Origin: Stigonema ocellatum SAG 48.90 = DSM 106950
GTDB taxonomy: Bacteria > Cyanobacteriota > Cyanobacteriia > Cyanobacteriales > Nostocaceae
Assembly: GCA_016903675.1 (NCBI GenBank)
Contig: JADQBA010000026.1
Coordinates: 1 to 64,000, forward strand
Length of the DNA: 64,000 nucleotides
Direction of reading: 5' to 3'
Of this stretch, positions 63,301-64,000 are shown in pieces. The stretch's first letter is position 1. Every line of letters begins with the position of its first letter. The translations under genes and the position numbers were made by a program. The notes under the pieces were generated by a model that did no database searches, had not been told where the DNA came from, and saw only the letters and a program-made list of their open reading frames with translations.

Positions 63301-64000
63301 TCAAGAACATTTTGTATCTTGTATTTCACAAATATTATAGACTTCTAACCCTGCTTGACCAAGGCGGTGCACTGCTAAGTTCAACGGCTGCGGTGCATTG
63401 GGCAGAGAAGTTGCTTGCTTATCTATTGTCCGCACTAGAATTTGTTTATTAAAAGGAGTGGACTTTCCCAGTTCGTCAGAACTACCAAAAATTAAACTAT
63501 TAGCATATATTTCCACTTTCCACTTACCGGGTCCTATTTCTGTCAGTGGTCCTATTTCTGTCGGTTGAGAAATTCTTTGTAAGACTAATACATTCTCAGT
63601 TCCTCTATTTATGTTTTCAAATTGATTTCTTGGATTAAGATTAGTAATTTGCGACTCAAATTTTGAGCGAAAACCATCAGCTACGAGTTCAGAACTAATA
63701 GTTTGCAAAACTGTTTTTGGCTGCTGTTTCTGCGACCATGTAAACAATAAGGTCATGGTTTCACCCACGAAGCGCCGAATCGTCTCTGGATTGCGCTTGA
63801 AATGATCTGTAGTTTCTACTGTCAGCACACTACCATCTACCAGTTGCACCAAACTTTGAGTTTTAGATGGACGAGTCTTCAATTGCTGCAACAGAGACGC
63901 ATCAAAGGTTAGCAACAATAAGCCGAGCAAATGTAGACCAAATGTTCCAACTGTCAACAATGGTAATATGTTCGTTCTATGATTTTCTTGGTTAATTAAT
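63301..64000 (-). CDS. VirB8/TraE-like protein, 5' end outside window
   Basis: The frame stays open to the right edge, so the start is not visible. The visible part has a membrane helix (LTVGTFGLHLLGLLLLTFDA) and a soluble domain with KRNPETIRRFVGETMTLLFT, KWKVEIYANSLIFGSSDELG and ILVRTIDKQATSLP. This is the inner-membrane-plus-periplasmic-domain layout of VirB8/TraE scaffold proteins. The pairing with a VirB10-like gene supports this. Sequence similarity to the family is weak by eye. Confidence 0.5.
   Translation of the reverse strand, partial: LINQENHRTNILPLLTVGTFGLHLLGLLLLTFDASLLQQLKTRPSKTQSLVQLVDGSVLTVETTDHFKRNPETIRRFVGETMTLLFTWSQKQQPKTVLQTISSELVADGFRSKFESQITNLNPRNQFENINRGTENVLVLQRISQPTEIGPLTEIGPGKWKVEIYANSLIFGSSDELGKSTPFNKQILVRTIDKQATSLPNAPQPLNLAVHRLGQAGLEVYNICEIQDTKCS

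Overview
The window looks like a filamentous, heterocyst-type cyanobacterium (Nostocales-like). Evidence: very frequent GCGATCGC (HIP1-like) octamers, dense short palindromic repeats and MITEs, lumenal pentapeptide-repeat and DUF928/DUF1822/CHASE2-CHAT families, a NucA/NuiA pair, a cyanobacterial group 2 sigma factor, and AT-rich spacers with many decayed toxin-antitoxin loci. Most of it is accessory chromosome with a few core genes (queA, yraN, gyrA, lnt, comB-like).

Layout. 1-4145: the 5' end of a class 1 DISARM defence operon on the minus strand (small ORF, drmD, start of drmMI). The methylase frame breaks off near position 135 in mobile-element-like sequence. 4146-5700: MITEs, an orphan DUF2281-type antitoxin and a truncated HigA. 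5699-10764: queA, a small conserved gene, yraN, a pentapeptide-repeat protein and an ABC exporter. 10829-13658: a methyltransferase and a heme-oxygenase-like diiron protein with a small partner. 13885-15860: an IS200/IS605 element with tnpA and tnpB. 15897-21451: DUF2237, a DUF1400-SGNH hydrolase, a ROK kinase, a BlaI/M56 pair and a ComB-family gene. 22437-28216: a GC-rich, foreign-looking sulfonate-type island (TauD dioxygenase, flavin monooxygenase, DOPA dioxygenase) with decayed tauE and flavoprotein genes, then an aldo/keto reductase and a dienelactone hydrolase.

28461-38276 is the most interesting region. Two divergent gene sets surround an IS630-type HTH gene: CHAT-CHASE2 plus DUF928 on the minus strand, and a sigma-70-like protein, DUF1822 and an exported TPR-CHAT protein on the plus strand. 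Together they look like a membrane-linked, caspase-like signalling module. 39647-42105: a DMF-beta-like protein and a Tat-exported protein. 42572-43549: group 2 sigma factor. 43773-47101: a toxin-antitoxin cluster in which the toxins are mostly broken (ParE by a nonsense codon, HigB by a 195-bp MITE, a DUF5615 toxin cut by another MITE) while the antitoxins stay open; one PIN/AbrB pair is intact. 47581-52424: methyltransferase, orphan ProX-like binding protein, HDAC-like deacetylase and ClC channel. 53064-53553: antitoxin plus truncated VapC. 53750-58967: gyrA, lnt, DUF4870 and nuiA, facing nucA. 60906-64000: an exported protein and VirB10/VirB8-like genes running off the right edge.

Short repeats shape the whole window. 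At least four MITE families occur, and palindromic repeats are inserted in frame inside drmD, the TPR-CHAT gene and lnt, adding extra peptide segments without breaking the frames. All assignments come from reading the sequence and from remembered family features; no database search was run.
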